From CAZABP01 sp964483245 (GTDB lineage: Bacteria; Planctomycetota; UBA1135; UBA2386), in the NCBI GenBank assembly GCA_964483245.1, contig CAZABP010000002.1, forward strand, positions 124,001 to 188,000: a stretch of DNA of 64,000 bases, in the 5' to 3' direction. Positions 24,603 through 32,868 of this stretch are shown piece by piece. Below the pieces are notes generated by a model. It did not search any database, was not told the DNA's origin, and saw nothing but the letters and a program-made list of their open reading frames with translations. How positions within the stretch are numbered: position 1 is the first letter of the stretch; each line of letters opens with the position of its first letter. A program made the translations under genes and the position numbers.

Positions 24603-27600
24603 GCGGGCGCCTGCGTGACGTCGGCCGGCTGGCTGGCCGGCTTGCCGTAGACCCACTGCGTCAGCGCGCGCAGGTCTTCGAGGACCAGGTACAGCGATGG
24701 CACCAGGAACAACGTCACGAACGTGGCGAACATGACGCCGAATCCGAGCGAGACCGCCATCGGGATCAGGAACTTGGCCTGCACGCTGCGCTCGAGGATC
24801 AGCGGCGTCAGCCCGGCGAACGTCGTCAGCGAGGTCAGCAGGATCGGCCGGAACCGGACCAGCCCGCAGTCGTGCACGGCCGTGAACAGCGGCACGCCGC
24901 GCCGCCGCTCCTGGTTGACGTAGTCGATCAACACCAGGCTGTCGTTGACCGCGACGCCGGCCAGCGCGACGAGCCCGAACATCGACATGATGCTGAGGTC
25001 GATTCCGAGCGCGACGTGCCCGATCGTGGCGCCGACGAATCCGAACGGGATCGCCGTCATGATCAGGAACGGCTGCAGGTAGCTCTTCAGCGGGATCGCC
25101 ATCAACGCGTAGATCAGGAAGATCGCGAGGATGAACCCGTTGATCAGGCCGCCGAGCGTCTGCGCCTGGTTCTTCTGCTCCCCCTGCAGGGTCCAGCCGA
25201 GACCCGGGTGACTGGCGACGAGCTTGGGCAGGAACGAGCCGGTGATCGTCTGCGTGATCTCGTTCGCGTTCGCCTTGGTGTCGTCGACGTCGGCACGCAC
25301 TGCGATCGTGCGGCGGCGGTCGGCGCGGCGGATCGTCGCGGCACCCGGCTCGAGCGTCGCCTGCGCGACGGTCACGAACGGCACCTCAGCGCCGGCCGGC
25401 GTGCGGATGCGCATCTGCTCGAGGTCCTCGAGCGAGCGCCGCGCCTCGGCGGGGTAGCGCACCATGACCTTGACGTCGTCGCGCTGGCGTTGGATGCGCT
25501 GCGCCTCTTCGCCGTAGAACGCCTGGCGGACCTGCCGCGCCAGATCCGCCATCGTCAGGCCGAGCGCTTCCGCCTCGGGGCGGATCGACAGCTTCAGCTC
25601 CTGCTTGCCGGAGCGGAACGTGTCGGTGATGTCCTCGACGCCGGTGAACGTCGCGAGGTGTTCCTTCAGCGCGTCTGCCGCCCGCCGCAGCACGTCGAGA
25701 TCCGCCGCCGCCAGCTCGATGTCGATGTCGTCGCCGGCCGTGAACAGCGACGAGCTGAACGTCAGCTCGGTCGCTTCCGGCATCGGGCCGACCTTCTCGC
25801 GCCAGCGCCGCAGCAGCTCGTCGCTGCTGATCTCGCGCTGGTCGGAGCCGGCGAGCTGCACGTTGACCTCGCCGTTCTGCGGTGCGGCGAAGCTCTGCCC
25901 GGCTTGCCCTCCGTTGCGGCTCTGATCGCTCTTGAACGGCTGATCACCGATCGTCGCGAGCTGGTGCAGCACGACCGCGCTGCCGGATTCCTGCCGGAGC
26001 TCCAGGGCCGCGCGCTCGAGGCGGCCGACCAGCTCGCCGGTCACGTGCGCCGGCGTGCCCTGCGGCATCGTCAGCGACGCGATCAGGTTGTCCGACTCGA
26101 CCTGCGGGAAGAACTTGAACTTGATGTAGCCGGCGCGGACTGCGCCGATCGTCAACACGAGGACCCCGAAGAACACCGCCAGCGTCAGGTAGCGCCAGCG
26201 CAGCGCCGATTCGAGCAACGGGCGATGCACGCGCTGGATGAACCCCTGCAGCAACGCACTGAATCGATCCTGCAGCCAGCGGAACGGCCGTTCCCACCAG
26301 CTCGGCCGGTCGTGCTCGCTGCGCATGTGCGCCAGGTGTGCAGGCAGCACGAGCTTGGATTCGACCAGCGAGAACAGCAGCGTCGGGATCACGACGAGCG
26401 GGATCACGCGCCAGATCCGGCTGACGTTCCCTTCGACGCTGAACATCGGTGTGAACGCCGCCACCGTCGTCAACACGCCGAACGTGACCGCGACGGCGAC
26501 CTGCCGCGCGCCGAACACCGCGGCCCGCATCGGGTTCGGCGTCGACTGCCGGTGCCGGAACACGTTCTCGCCGACGACGATCGCGTCGTCGACGACGATC
26601 CCGAGCACGACGATGAACGCGAACAGCGAGATCATGTTGATCGAGACGTCGAACGCCGGCAGCAGCGCGATCGTGCCGAGGAACGCAACCGGGATCCCGA
26701 TCACGACCCAGAACGCGAGCCGGATGCGCAGGAACAACGTCAGCAACAGGAACACCAGCACGAAGCCGGTGATCGCGTTGCGGCTCAACAGATCGATGCG
26801 TTCGCGCAGGATCTTGGAGTCGTCGGCCCAGGTCGTCAGCTGCAGGCCTTCCGGCAGCCAGCTGCGCGCCTCCTCGACGTACCCGCGCACGTGGTCGGCG
26901 ACTCCGGGTGCGCTCTGCTCACCGATCCGGAACACCCGCACCAGCGCCGCGGGTTCGCCGTCGAAGCGCGCCCATTGATCCGTTTCGGCGAACCCGTCGA
27001 CGACCGTGGCGACATCGCCGAGCAGCAGCCGGCTGCCGTCCGGCCGCGTCAGCAGCGGGATCTGCTCGAACTCCGGCGCGCGGTAGGCCTGCCCCTTGCT
27101 GCGCACCAGCACCTCCTGCTCGCGCGTCTTGATCGTGCCGGCCGGCAGATCGAGCGACGAGCGGCGCACCGCGTCGGCGACCGCTTCGAACGTCAGGCCG
27201 TGCCGACGCAGGTCGGCTTCGCTGACCTCGATGGCGACTTCGTACGGTCGCACCCCGGCGACCTCCGCCTGCGAGATGTCCGGCAGCGCCGCCAGCTCGT
27301 CGCGCACGCGCTCCGCGACCCGTTTGATCGTGCGCTCATCGGCCGGGCCGTGCACGGCGACGTTGATGACCTGGCGGCGCAGCACGATCTCCTGCACGAC
27401 CGGCCGCTCGGTGTCGACCGGGAACGTGTCGATCGAGTCGACGCGCGCCTTCACGTCGTCGAGCACGCGCCGGATGTCGGCGTCCTGCATGACCTCGATC
27501 GAGACCGCGCCGGCGTTCTCGGTCGCCGTCGACGTGACGCGCTCGACCCCTTCGATCCCTTCGACCTGTTCCTCGATCCGCGAGCAGATCGCCTCCTCGA

Positions 27601-27781
27601 CCTCCTCGGGGGAGGCGCCGGGGTACTCCACGCCGACACTGATCACGTTCGCCGCGATCTCCGGGAACACCTCGGTCTTGACGGTCGGCAGCGTCAGCAG
27701 GCCGGCGGCGGCGATCGACAGCATCAACAGGTTCGCGGCAACGCCGTTTTGCGCGAACCAACCGGTGATCCCAGCGCGCAT
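24599..27781 (-). CDS. RND-family efflux pump permease
   Basis: A 1060-residue inner-membrane proton-driven pump subunit. It shows the internal duplication of RND permeases: N-terminal helix (NGVAANLLMLSIAAAGLLTL), a large periplasmic loop, a helix bundle with GIVVDDAIVVGENVF (the TM4 Asp pair), then the second half with GVAVNDSLVLIDYVNQE. That second-half motif differs from the AKNAILIVEF of AcrB-type pumps and matches a broader group of RND permeases of undefined substrate. It sits between the adaptor gene (2-base gap) and a D-amino-acid-oxidase-like gene (ATGA overlap). Expression is probably controlled by the TetR regulator at the operon head. Confidence 0.95.
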   Translation of the reverse strand: MRAGITGWFAQNGVAANLLMLSIAAAGLLTLPTVKTEVFPEIAANVISVGVEYPGASPEEVEEAICSRIEEQVEGIEGVERVTSTATENAGAVSIEVMQDADIRRVLDDVKARVDSIDTFPVDTERPVVQEIVLRRQVINVAVHGPADERTIKRVAERVRDELAALPDISQAEVAGVRPYEVAIEVSEADLRRHGLTFEAVADAVRRSSLDLPAGTIKTREQEVLVRSKGQAYRAPEFEQIPLLTRPDGSRLLLGDVATVVDGFAETDQWARFDGEPAALVRVFRIGEQSAPGVADHVRGYVEEARSWLPEGLQLTTWADDSKILRERIDLLSRNAITGFVLVFLLLTLFLRIRLAFWVVIGIPVAFLGTIALLPAFDVSINMISLFAFIVVLGIVVDDAIVVGENVFRHRQSTPNPMRAAVFGARQVAVAVTFGVLTTVAAFTPMFSVEGNVSRIWRVIPLVVIPTLLFSLVESKLVLPAHLAHMRSEHDRPSWWERPFRWLQDRFSALLQGFIQRVHRPLLESALRWRYLTLAVFFGVLVLTIGAVRAGYIKFKFFPQVESDNLIASLTMPQGTPAHVTGELVGRLERAALELRQESGSAVVLHQLATIGDQPFKSDQSRNGGQAGQSFAAPQNGEVNVQLAGSDQREISSDELLRRWREKVGPMPEATELTFSSSLFTAGDDIDIELAAADLDVLRRAADALKEHLATFTGVEDITDTFRSGKQELKLSIRPEAEALGLTMADLARQVRQAFYGEEAQRIQRQRDDVKVMVRYPAEARRSLEDLEQMRIRTPAGAEVPFVTVAQATLEPGAATIRRADRRRTIAVRADVDDTKANANEITQTITGSFLPKLVASHPGLGWTLQGEQKNQAQTLGGLINGFILAIFLIYALMAIPLKSYLQPFLIMTAIPFGFVGATIGHVALGIDLSIMSMFGLVALAGVAVNDSLVLIDYVNQERRRGVPLFTAVHDCGLVRFRPILLTSLTTFAGLTPLILERSVQAKFLIPMAVSLGFGVMFATFVTLFLVPSLYLVLEDLRALTQWVYGKPASQPADVTQAPA

Positions 27782-27783
27782 CG

Positions 27784-28947
27784 CTACTCCTTGACCGGAG
27801 CCGGTCGCACCAGCATCCCCTCGGTGGCCACCTCGAGGGTGGAGACGACGACGCGGTCGCCGGCAGCGAGCCCGCTGCGCACCAGCAGCCGGTCGCGCTC
27901 GGTGCGCAGCAGCTCGATCGTTCGTGAGTGCAGCCGATCTTCGGCGTCGACGACGTAGACCGTCCCGCCGCTGCGCAGCGCCGAGCGCGGGATCGCGACG
28001 ATGTCCTCGAACGTGCGCCCGTGGATGCTCGCCTCGACGAACATCCCGACCGCCAGCGGGACGCTGCGCTGTTCGTCGTTGCGACCGTACGGATCCGGCA
28101 CCTGCGCGACGACGTGCACCATCCGGGTGCGGGGATCGAGCTCCCCTTCGGTGCGCACGACCTGGCCGCTCCAGGAATGCATGCTGCCGGCGAACTGCAC
28201 GCGGATCGTGACCGCCGGCCCTTCGGCGCCATCTCGTGCATCGAGCGGCAGCTCGAGGAAGCGCAGATCCTCGTCCGGGATCGGCAGCCGGATCTCGGCG
28301 AAATCGACCGCGTAGATCTGCGCCAGCGGCTCGCCGCGGTTGACGAACGCGCCGACGTCGACGAGCTGCTGGCGGACGCGACCGGCGTACGGCGCGGCGA
28401 CCTCGGTCCGCGCGAGGTCCCGCTGGGCCTGCTCGAGCGCCGCTTCGGCGGCGCGCAGCAGCGCGCGTGCCTCGGCGAGCTGCGGCTCGCGCGCGACCAG
28501 CGGTGGGGGAGGTTCGTCGGAGCGGGACTTCCAGTCGCGGATCGCGGCGTCGGCTTCCGCCTCCTCCCAGAGCAGCGCACGCTTGGCGCGCGCGACTTCG
28601 GCCGTGCGCTGCTCGAGTGCGAGCCGGTAGTCGACGGACTCGATCCGCAGCAGGATCTCCCCGTCGGCGAAAAAGCCGCCGTCGCGGCACGCCGGCGCGA
28701 CCTGCACGACGCGGCCGGCGACCTCCGCAGCCAGCGTGCTCTGCGTGCGCGGCGCGACCGTGCCGTGGGTGCGCACGTGGACCGTCTCGGCATGCGGCTG
28801 CGCGATCGTGACGCGCACGAACGGTGCCTGCCGCACCGGGGTCACCGGTTGTGGCTGTTCGCGGTTCAGGTACATCACGTACGCACCGGCGATCGCGGCG
28901 GCGATGACGAGGATCGGGAGGACCACTCCGAGCAGGATGCGCTTCAT
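27784..28947 (-). CDS. RND efflux periplasmic adaptor (HlyD/membrane fusion protein)
   Basis: A 387-residue membrane fusion protein. One N-terminal anchor (residues 3-27), a split biotinyl/lipoyl domain (RTQSTLAAEVAGRVVQVAP and the returning AAPYAGRVRQQLVDVGAFV), a helical hairpin between them (about 130-195), then beta-barrel and membrane-proximal domains. It bridges the permease and the outer-membrane factor encoded on either side. Gaps to both neighbours are 1-2 bases, so the three form one transcription unit. The hairpin is of ordinary length with a Pro-rich break (DEPPPPLVA). Family assignment is firm. The exported substrate cannot be read from sequence. Confidence 0.93.
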   Translation of the reverse strand: MKRILLGVVLPILVIAAAIAGAYVMYLNREQPQPVTPVRQAPFVRVTIAQPHAETVHVRTHGTVAPRTQSTLAAEVAGRVVQVAPACRDGGFFADGEILLRIESVDYRLALEQRTAEVARAKRALLWEEAEADAAIRDWKSRSDEPPPPLVAREPQLAEARALLRAAEAALEQAQRDLARTEVAAPYAGRVRQQLVDVGAFVNRGEPLAQIYAVDFAEIRLPIPDEDLRFLELPLDARDGAEGPAVTIRVQFAGSMHSWSGQVVRTEGELDPRTRMVHVVAQVPDPYGRNDEQRSVPLAVGMFVEASIHGRTFEDIVAIPRSALRSGGTVYVVDAEDRLHSRTIELLRTERDRLLVRSGLAAGDRVVVSTLEVATEGMLVRPAPVKE

Positions 28948-28948
28948 C

Positions 28949-30421
28949 TCATTCCTCGCCTTCCTCGCCGCCGGCGAATGGGCGGCCGGCCGGGCTGTCC
29001 GCCAGCGGGGACTCGAAGCCGCCGCCGAGCGCCAGATGCAGGTCGATCCGGACGTCGAGCCGCTCGCGCTGGACCGCGAGCAGCGCGCTGTCGGCGGTCA
29101 GCGAGCGACGCTGGGCATCGAGCAGCAGGGCCAGCTCGTCGAGCCCGCGGCCATAGCGGTCTTCCGCACTCTGCAGCGCCGCCGCCGCGGCCTGCGAAGC
29201 GCGGCGCAGATGGGTTTCGCGCTGCGCCAGCAGCGCTTCGGCGGCGAGGGCTGCCTCGACTTCGCCGAACGCGGCCAGCGCGACGGCGGCGTAGTCGTGC
29301 ACCAACGCCTCGGCACGTGCGCGGGCCAGGTCCACCTCGCCTTGCAGGCGCCCGCCTTCGAACACCGGCTGCGCGAGGCCGCCGACGATGCTCCAGACGA
29401 AGAAGTCCGGATCGAGCAGGTCGGTGAACTCCTGCGTCGACGTCCCGGCCGTCGCCGTCAGTGCGAGCCGCGGGTACAGCGCCGCGACCGCGGCCGCGAT
29501 GCGTTGGTCCTGCGCTGCCAACCGGCGCTCCGCCGCGATCAGGTCCGGCCGCCGCGTCAGCAGCTCGGCCGGCAGGCCGATCGGGATCGCGCCCCCCGGA
29601 TCCGGGAGATCGCCGGCACTCGCAACGGCGCCGGCCGGGTAGCGGCCGAGCAGGATCTCGAGCAGCCGTGTCGCGCGCTCGTACTGCTCGCGCCGCGCTT
29701 CGAGCAGCGCCTGCGCGGCGGCGAGGTCGGACTCCGCGAGCCGCAGATCGAGCGACGGACGCGTGCCCCCCTCGAACCGCCGCCGCGCCTGCTCGGTCGT
29801 GCGCGAGTAGGTCTCGACCGTGCGTCCGGCGAGCTCAACCTGCAGCCGTGCTTCGCGCAGCGCGAACCAGGCCCGCGCGACCTGGCCGGCCAGCGACTGG
29901 GCCAGGAATGCGTAGTCGGCCGCCGCCGCTTCGAACTGGCCGGCCGCGGCGCTCTGCTCGGCACGGACCCGGCCCCACAGATCCACCTCCCAGGTCGTCG
30001 TCAGCGAAGCACCCCAGGTCGTCGTCGTCGTCGACAACACGCGGCTGCCACCGCCAGGGATCGGGAAGCCGATGAAGTTGCGCTTGCTGCGCGCGGCGTC
30101 GAGGTTTGCGTGCAGCGTCGGGTACAGCGCGGCGCCGGCGATCCTGGCTTCGATCCCGGCGGCATCGACCCGCGCCGAGGCGGCGCGGAGATCGCGGTTC
30201 GCGGTGAGCGCCTCGGTGACGAGGGCGTCGAGCTCCGGGTCGCCAAAGCGCTTCCACCACAGGTGATCGACGCTGCCGTCGGCCCCCGCGGCAGCGAGCC
30301 ATTGCTCCGGCATCCCTGCGGGCAGCTCGAGCGGTTGTGGTGGCGGCGGCGTCATCGCGCAGCCGGCGCAGACGGCGCAGGCGAGCAGCTCGACGGGGGT
30401 GAGCATGCGTCGGTTCGTCAT
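28949..30421 (-). CDS. Outer-membrane efflux lipoprotein (TolC/NodT family)
   Basis: A 490-residue outer-membrane factor. The N-terminus has a short hydrophobic stretch and the lipobox-like CAGC, then the NodT-type opening LWWKRFGDPELDALVTEAL. Two repeats of the OEP helical-barrel domain follow (for example RDLRAASARVDAAGIEARIA and the second-half TRRPDLIAAERRLAAQD), and the C-terminus is acidic. It should form the outer-membrane channel for the adaptor and pump encoded downstream. The ATG overlaps the TGA of the TetR gene (ATGA). The repeat landmarks of both halves are present and the frame is complete. Confidence 0.93.
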   Translation of the reverse strand: MTNRRMLTPVELLACAVCAGCAMTPPPPQPLELPAGMPEQWLAAAGADGSVDHLWWKRFGDPELDALVTEALTANRDLRAASARVDAAGIEARIAGAALYPTLHANLDAARSKRNFIGFPIPGGGSRVLSTTTTTWGASLTTTWEVDLWGRVRAEQSAAAGQFEAAAADYAFLAQSLAGQVARAWFALREARLQVELAGRTVETYSRTTEQARRRFEGGTRPSLDLRLAESDLAAAQALLEARREQYERATRLLEILLGRYPAGAVASAGDLPDPGGAIPIGLPAELLTRRPDLIAAERRLAAQDQRIAAAVAALYPRLALTATAGTSTQEFTDLLDPDFFVWSIVGGLAQPVFEGGRLQGEVDLARARAEALVHDYAAVALAAFGEVEAALAAEALLAQRETHLRRASQAAAAALQSAEDRYGRGLDELALLLDAQRRSLTADSALLAVQRERLDVRIDLHLALGGGFESPLADSPAGRPFAGGEEGEE

Positions 30422-31071
30422 GACGAGGCCTCCTTCGCGGCGTCTGCCGGCAACGGCGCATGGAACCCGGCGGCGGCATACGGCACGAGCCGCTCGAGGA
30501 CTGCATCGACGTCGCTCGTGTCGCACAGTCCCGACGACACGCGGCACAGCCGGTGTCCGTCGTTCATCGTGTGGAACATCGCGCCCAGCATGAAGTGCGC
30601 GCGCCACCACAGCTCGGTCAGCGGCAGCTCTGGCAGCGCCCGCTGCAGCGCGGCGAGATAGCGGCGCTTGACCGTTTCGAACTCCTGCTCCAGCTTGCGG
30701 CAGAGCTCGTCCCCTTCGGCGTGCATGCGACCGATCACGCGCAGGAAGCGCGCCGCGGCCGGATCCCGCGCCAGTTCCAGCGCCGGGCGCAGGAACGCCT
30801 CGAGCACCGGTTCGAGCGGAAGCTGGCGCTCGCCATGCAGCTGTTCGATGCGATCGAGCCCCGCGAGCCGGCGCGCGTTCATCGGTGCCACGCGCCGCTG
30901 GAACATCGCGAGGTACAGCAGCTCCTTCGAACCGAAGTGGTAGTTCGCGGCGGCGAGGTTCACGCCGGCTTCTGCGGTGATCGCGCGCAACGAAGCGGCG
31001 GCGAAGCCTTGCTCGCCGAACACCCGCTCGGCGGCGTCGAGCAGGCGGGTCTTCGTGTCTGCCGGGTCCAT
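30418..31071 (-). CDS. TetR-family repressor of the efflux operon
   Basis: A 217-residue TetR/AcrR regulator. The N-terminal HTH is clear (TKTRLLDAAERVFGEQGF, then LRAITAEAGVNLAAANYHFG and SKELLY). The ligand domain contains helices with several Cys, Met and His residues. It is the first gene of a five-gene operon (TetR, outer-membrane factor, adaptor, pump, DAO enzyme) linked by overlaps or 1-2 base gaps, so it should regulate all of them, itself included. A near-perfect 18-bp palindrome 35 bases upstream of the start is the likely operator. The ATG at 31071 was preferred to an upstream Met because the HTH starts a few residues later. Confidence 0.93.
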   Translation of the reverse strand: MDPADTKTRLLDAAERVFGEQGFAAASLRAITAEAGVNLAAANYHFGSKELLYLAMFQRRVAPMNARRLAGLDRIEQLHGERQLPLEPVLEAFLRPALELARDPAAARFLRVIGRMHAEGDELCRKLEQEFETVKRRYLAALQRALPELPLTELWWRAHFMLGAMFHTMNDGHRLCRVSSGLCDTSDVDAVLERLVPYAAAGFHAPLPADAAKEASS

Positions 31072-31105
31072 GGGGCGGCGGAGGCTAGGCAGCCCGGACG
31101 GACGT

Positions 31106-31123
31106 TTCAAACGATCGTTCGAA
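31106..31123. promoter_or_regulatory. Probable TetR operator
   Basis: TTCAAACGATCGTTCGAA is an 18-bp palindrome with a single mismatched pair, centred on CGATCG. It lies 35 bases upstream of the TetR start. Size, symmetry and the AACGATCGTT core are typical of TetR/AcrR-family operators, so it probably overlaps the promoter of the efflux operon. Confidence 0.65.
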
Positions 31124-31423
31124 TCGCGCCGCGAAAAAACGCCGGCGACGCACCGCGGGGTGTCACGTGGCAGGGTGCTCTTTCCGCGATGCGCCGCCGA
31201 CTTGCTCGGAGGCTGGAACCCCTCGCCTCACGGTTCCGGTATGCGGACCCATGGGCCAGGAGCTCGGACCCCTCGCGCTGGACGACCGGATGTGAAGAAA
31301 GCAACGCATGTGCCGCCGGCGCGACGGGCTGCGCCATGGCGCGATCCGCCTCCATCCGGATCCGCGGAAATCCTGGATTCCAGAGGACTTACGGGCTGCG
31401 TCCTTGCACGGCGCGGGTGCAGT

Positions 31424-31490
31424 GGTTGCGGCCGCTGCGACACCAACAGGCATGGTGGACAGCCGTCGATTTGGCAGTACGGCCGCAACC
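31424..31490 (-). terminator. Long stem-loop after the response-regulator gene
   Basis: GGTTGCGGCC (31424-31433) pairs perfectly with GGCCGCAACC (31481-31490). The stem can extend by GCA/TGC past a 2-base bulge. The 47-base loop contains a smaller CACCA/TGGTG hairpin (31441-31457). It begins 14 bases after the stop of the response regulator on the minus strand and has no U-tract. It may end or stabilise that transcript. Confidence 0.35.
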
Positions 31491-31503
31491 TGCAAAGAAT
31501 CCT

Positions 31504-32868
31504 TCACCCCTGTGCCGGCTTGTGCGCGGCGATCGTCGGGCGCGAGATCCCGAGCAGCCTGGCGGCCGCGCTCTGGTTGCCGGCGACCCGGCGCAGCGTC
31601 TCCGCGATCGCCTCCTCCTGGATCCGGCGCATCGTCGGCATCGGGTCGGGGAACTCGATCCTGGCGACCGAGGTGGCGGCCGCGCGCACTTCCGGCGCGA
31701 GCTGCGCCACGATCCCCTCCAGCGACAGCACCGGTCCCATGCTGCGCGCGGCGGCGTCGAACAGCAGCGCCTGCAGTTCGCGCACGTTGCCGGGCAGTTC
31801 GAGGTTGCGCAGGTACGTGAACAGCTCCCGTGGCACCTGCGGCGGGGTCTTGCCGAGATCGGCGGCCGCCTGCCGGACGAACAGGTCCGCGAGCAGCTCG
31901 AGGTCATCCGGCCGCTCGCGCAGCGGCGGCACCTGCGCCAGGTACGACCGCAGCCGGAAGTACAGATCCGGCCGCAGCCGCTTCGGGTCGCGATGCGTCG
32001 CCGCAACGATCCGCGCATCCAGCCGCAGCCGTCGGTCGCTGCCGAGCGCGTAGTACTCCCCTTCCTGCAGCAGCCGCAGCAGCTTGACCTGTGAGGCTTC
32101 GCTGAGGTCGCCGATCTCGTCGAGGAACAGCGTCCCCTTGGCCGCCGCTTCGACGAGCCCGGCGCGGTCGCGGTCGGCGCCGGTGTAGGCGCCGCGGACA
32201 TGGCCGAACAGCGTGTCGGCGAACACGGTGTCGTCGAGCCCGGCGACGTTGACGGCGACGAACGGACCGGCGCGGCCGCTGGTCTCGTGCAGCGCACGCG
32301 CGAGCAGCTCCTGGCCGGTGCCGGTCTCGCCGACGATCAGCACCGGGTGGTGGCTGCGTGAGATCGCCTCGAGATAAGCGAACAGCCGCAGCATCTTCGG
32401 ATCCGCCGTCACGATCGATGCGAACGCCGGCGGCCGGTCGACCGGATCGACCAGGAAGCTCTGCCGCAGATGGTCCGCCTCGAACAGGAGCGCCGAGTGC
32501 TCGAGCGCGACCTCGATCGTCGCGATCAACTGCTCCGGCACGACCGGCTTGACGAGGTAGTCGACAGCGCCGGCCTTGATGCAACGGATCGCCTTGCGCA
32601 CGTCGTCCTCGGCCGTCACGACGACGACCGGCAACGCCGGATGCGTGGTCAGGATCGACTGCAGCAGCCGTTCGCCGTCGATGTGCGGCATCAGCAGGTC
32701 GAGCAGGACCAGGCGCACGTCGCCGGCCGCGAGGCGGCGCTCGACCTCGCGCGGATCGCTGATCCCTTCGACCTGCTCGAAGCCGCGGCTGCGCAACAGG
32801 CGCTGTGTGCCGTGCAGCGCCGGCAGCTCATCGTCGACGACGAGCACGGTGCGCGCGGACACGCTCAC
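31504..32868 (-). CDS. Sigma-54-type response regulator with altered Walker A motif
   Basis: A 454-residue NtrC-like protein. The receiver domain (1-120) has the acidic pocket VVDDE and phospho-acceptor D57. The AAA+ domain (about 150-385) has the sigma-54 contact loop GAYTGA (226-231), Walker B TLFLDEIGD and the arginine region FRLRSYLAQVPPLRER. The C-terminus has a Fis-type HTH (GNQSAAARLLGISRPTI). The Walker A motif reads GETGTGQELLA: the nucleotide-binding Lys is Gln186 (codon CAG, 32311-32313). That would normally abolish ATP hydrolysis, so it may act without ATP or as an antagonist, or the base may be an error. The GTG start overlaps the stop of the sensor kinase gene. Confidence 0.88.
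   Translation of the reverse strand: MSVSARTVLVVDDELPALHGTQRLLRSRGFEQVEGISDPREVERRLAAGDVRLVLLDLLMPHIDGERLLQSILTTHPALPVVVVTAEDDVRKAIRCIKAGAVDYLVKPVVPEQLIATIEVALEHSALLFEADHLRQSFLVDPVDRPPAFASIVTADPKMLRLFAYLEAISRSHHPVLIVGETGTGQELLARALHETSGRAGPFVAVNVAGLDDTVFADTLFGHVRGAYTGADRDRAGLVEAAAKGTLFLDEIGDLSEASQVKLLRLLQEGEYYALGSDRRLRLDARIVAATHRDPKRLRPDLYFRLRSYLAQVPPLRERPDDLELLADLFVRQAAADLGKTPPQVPRELFTYLRNLELPGNVRELQALLFDAAARSMGPVLSLEGIVAQLAPEVRAAATSVARIEFPDPMPTMRRIQEEAIAETLRRVAGNQSAAARLLGISRPTIAAHKPAQG

Larger units (their letters stand above)
31072..31503. other. 432-base intergenic region with operator and inverted repeats, no gene seen
   Basis: This region lies between the TetR start and the stop of the response regulator. 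It holds the TetR operator and a long inverted repeat near the response-regulator end. No frame in it has convincing codon use or a recognisable domain on either strand. Upstream of the TetR gene there is room for its promoter, but no convincing -35/-10 pair is visible. Confidence 0.7.

Noticed and set aside
24311..27958. Long + strand frame opposite the first RND pump
   Set aside because: It is an antisense shadow; RND motifs are complete on the minus strand.
31393..31407. Sigma-54-like -24/-12 element (GGGC ... TTGC)
   Set aside because: Only the GG and TTGC cores match, and on the + strand it faces into the response regulator from behind with no gene to drive.
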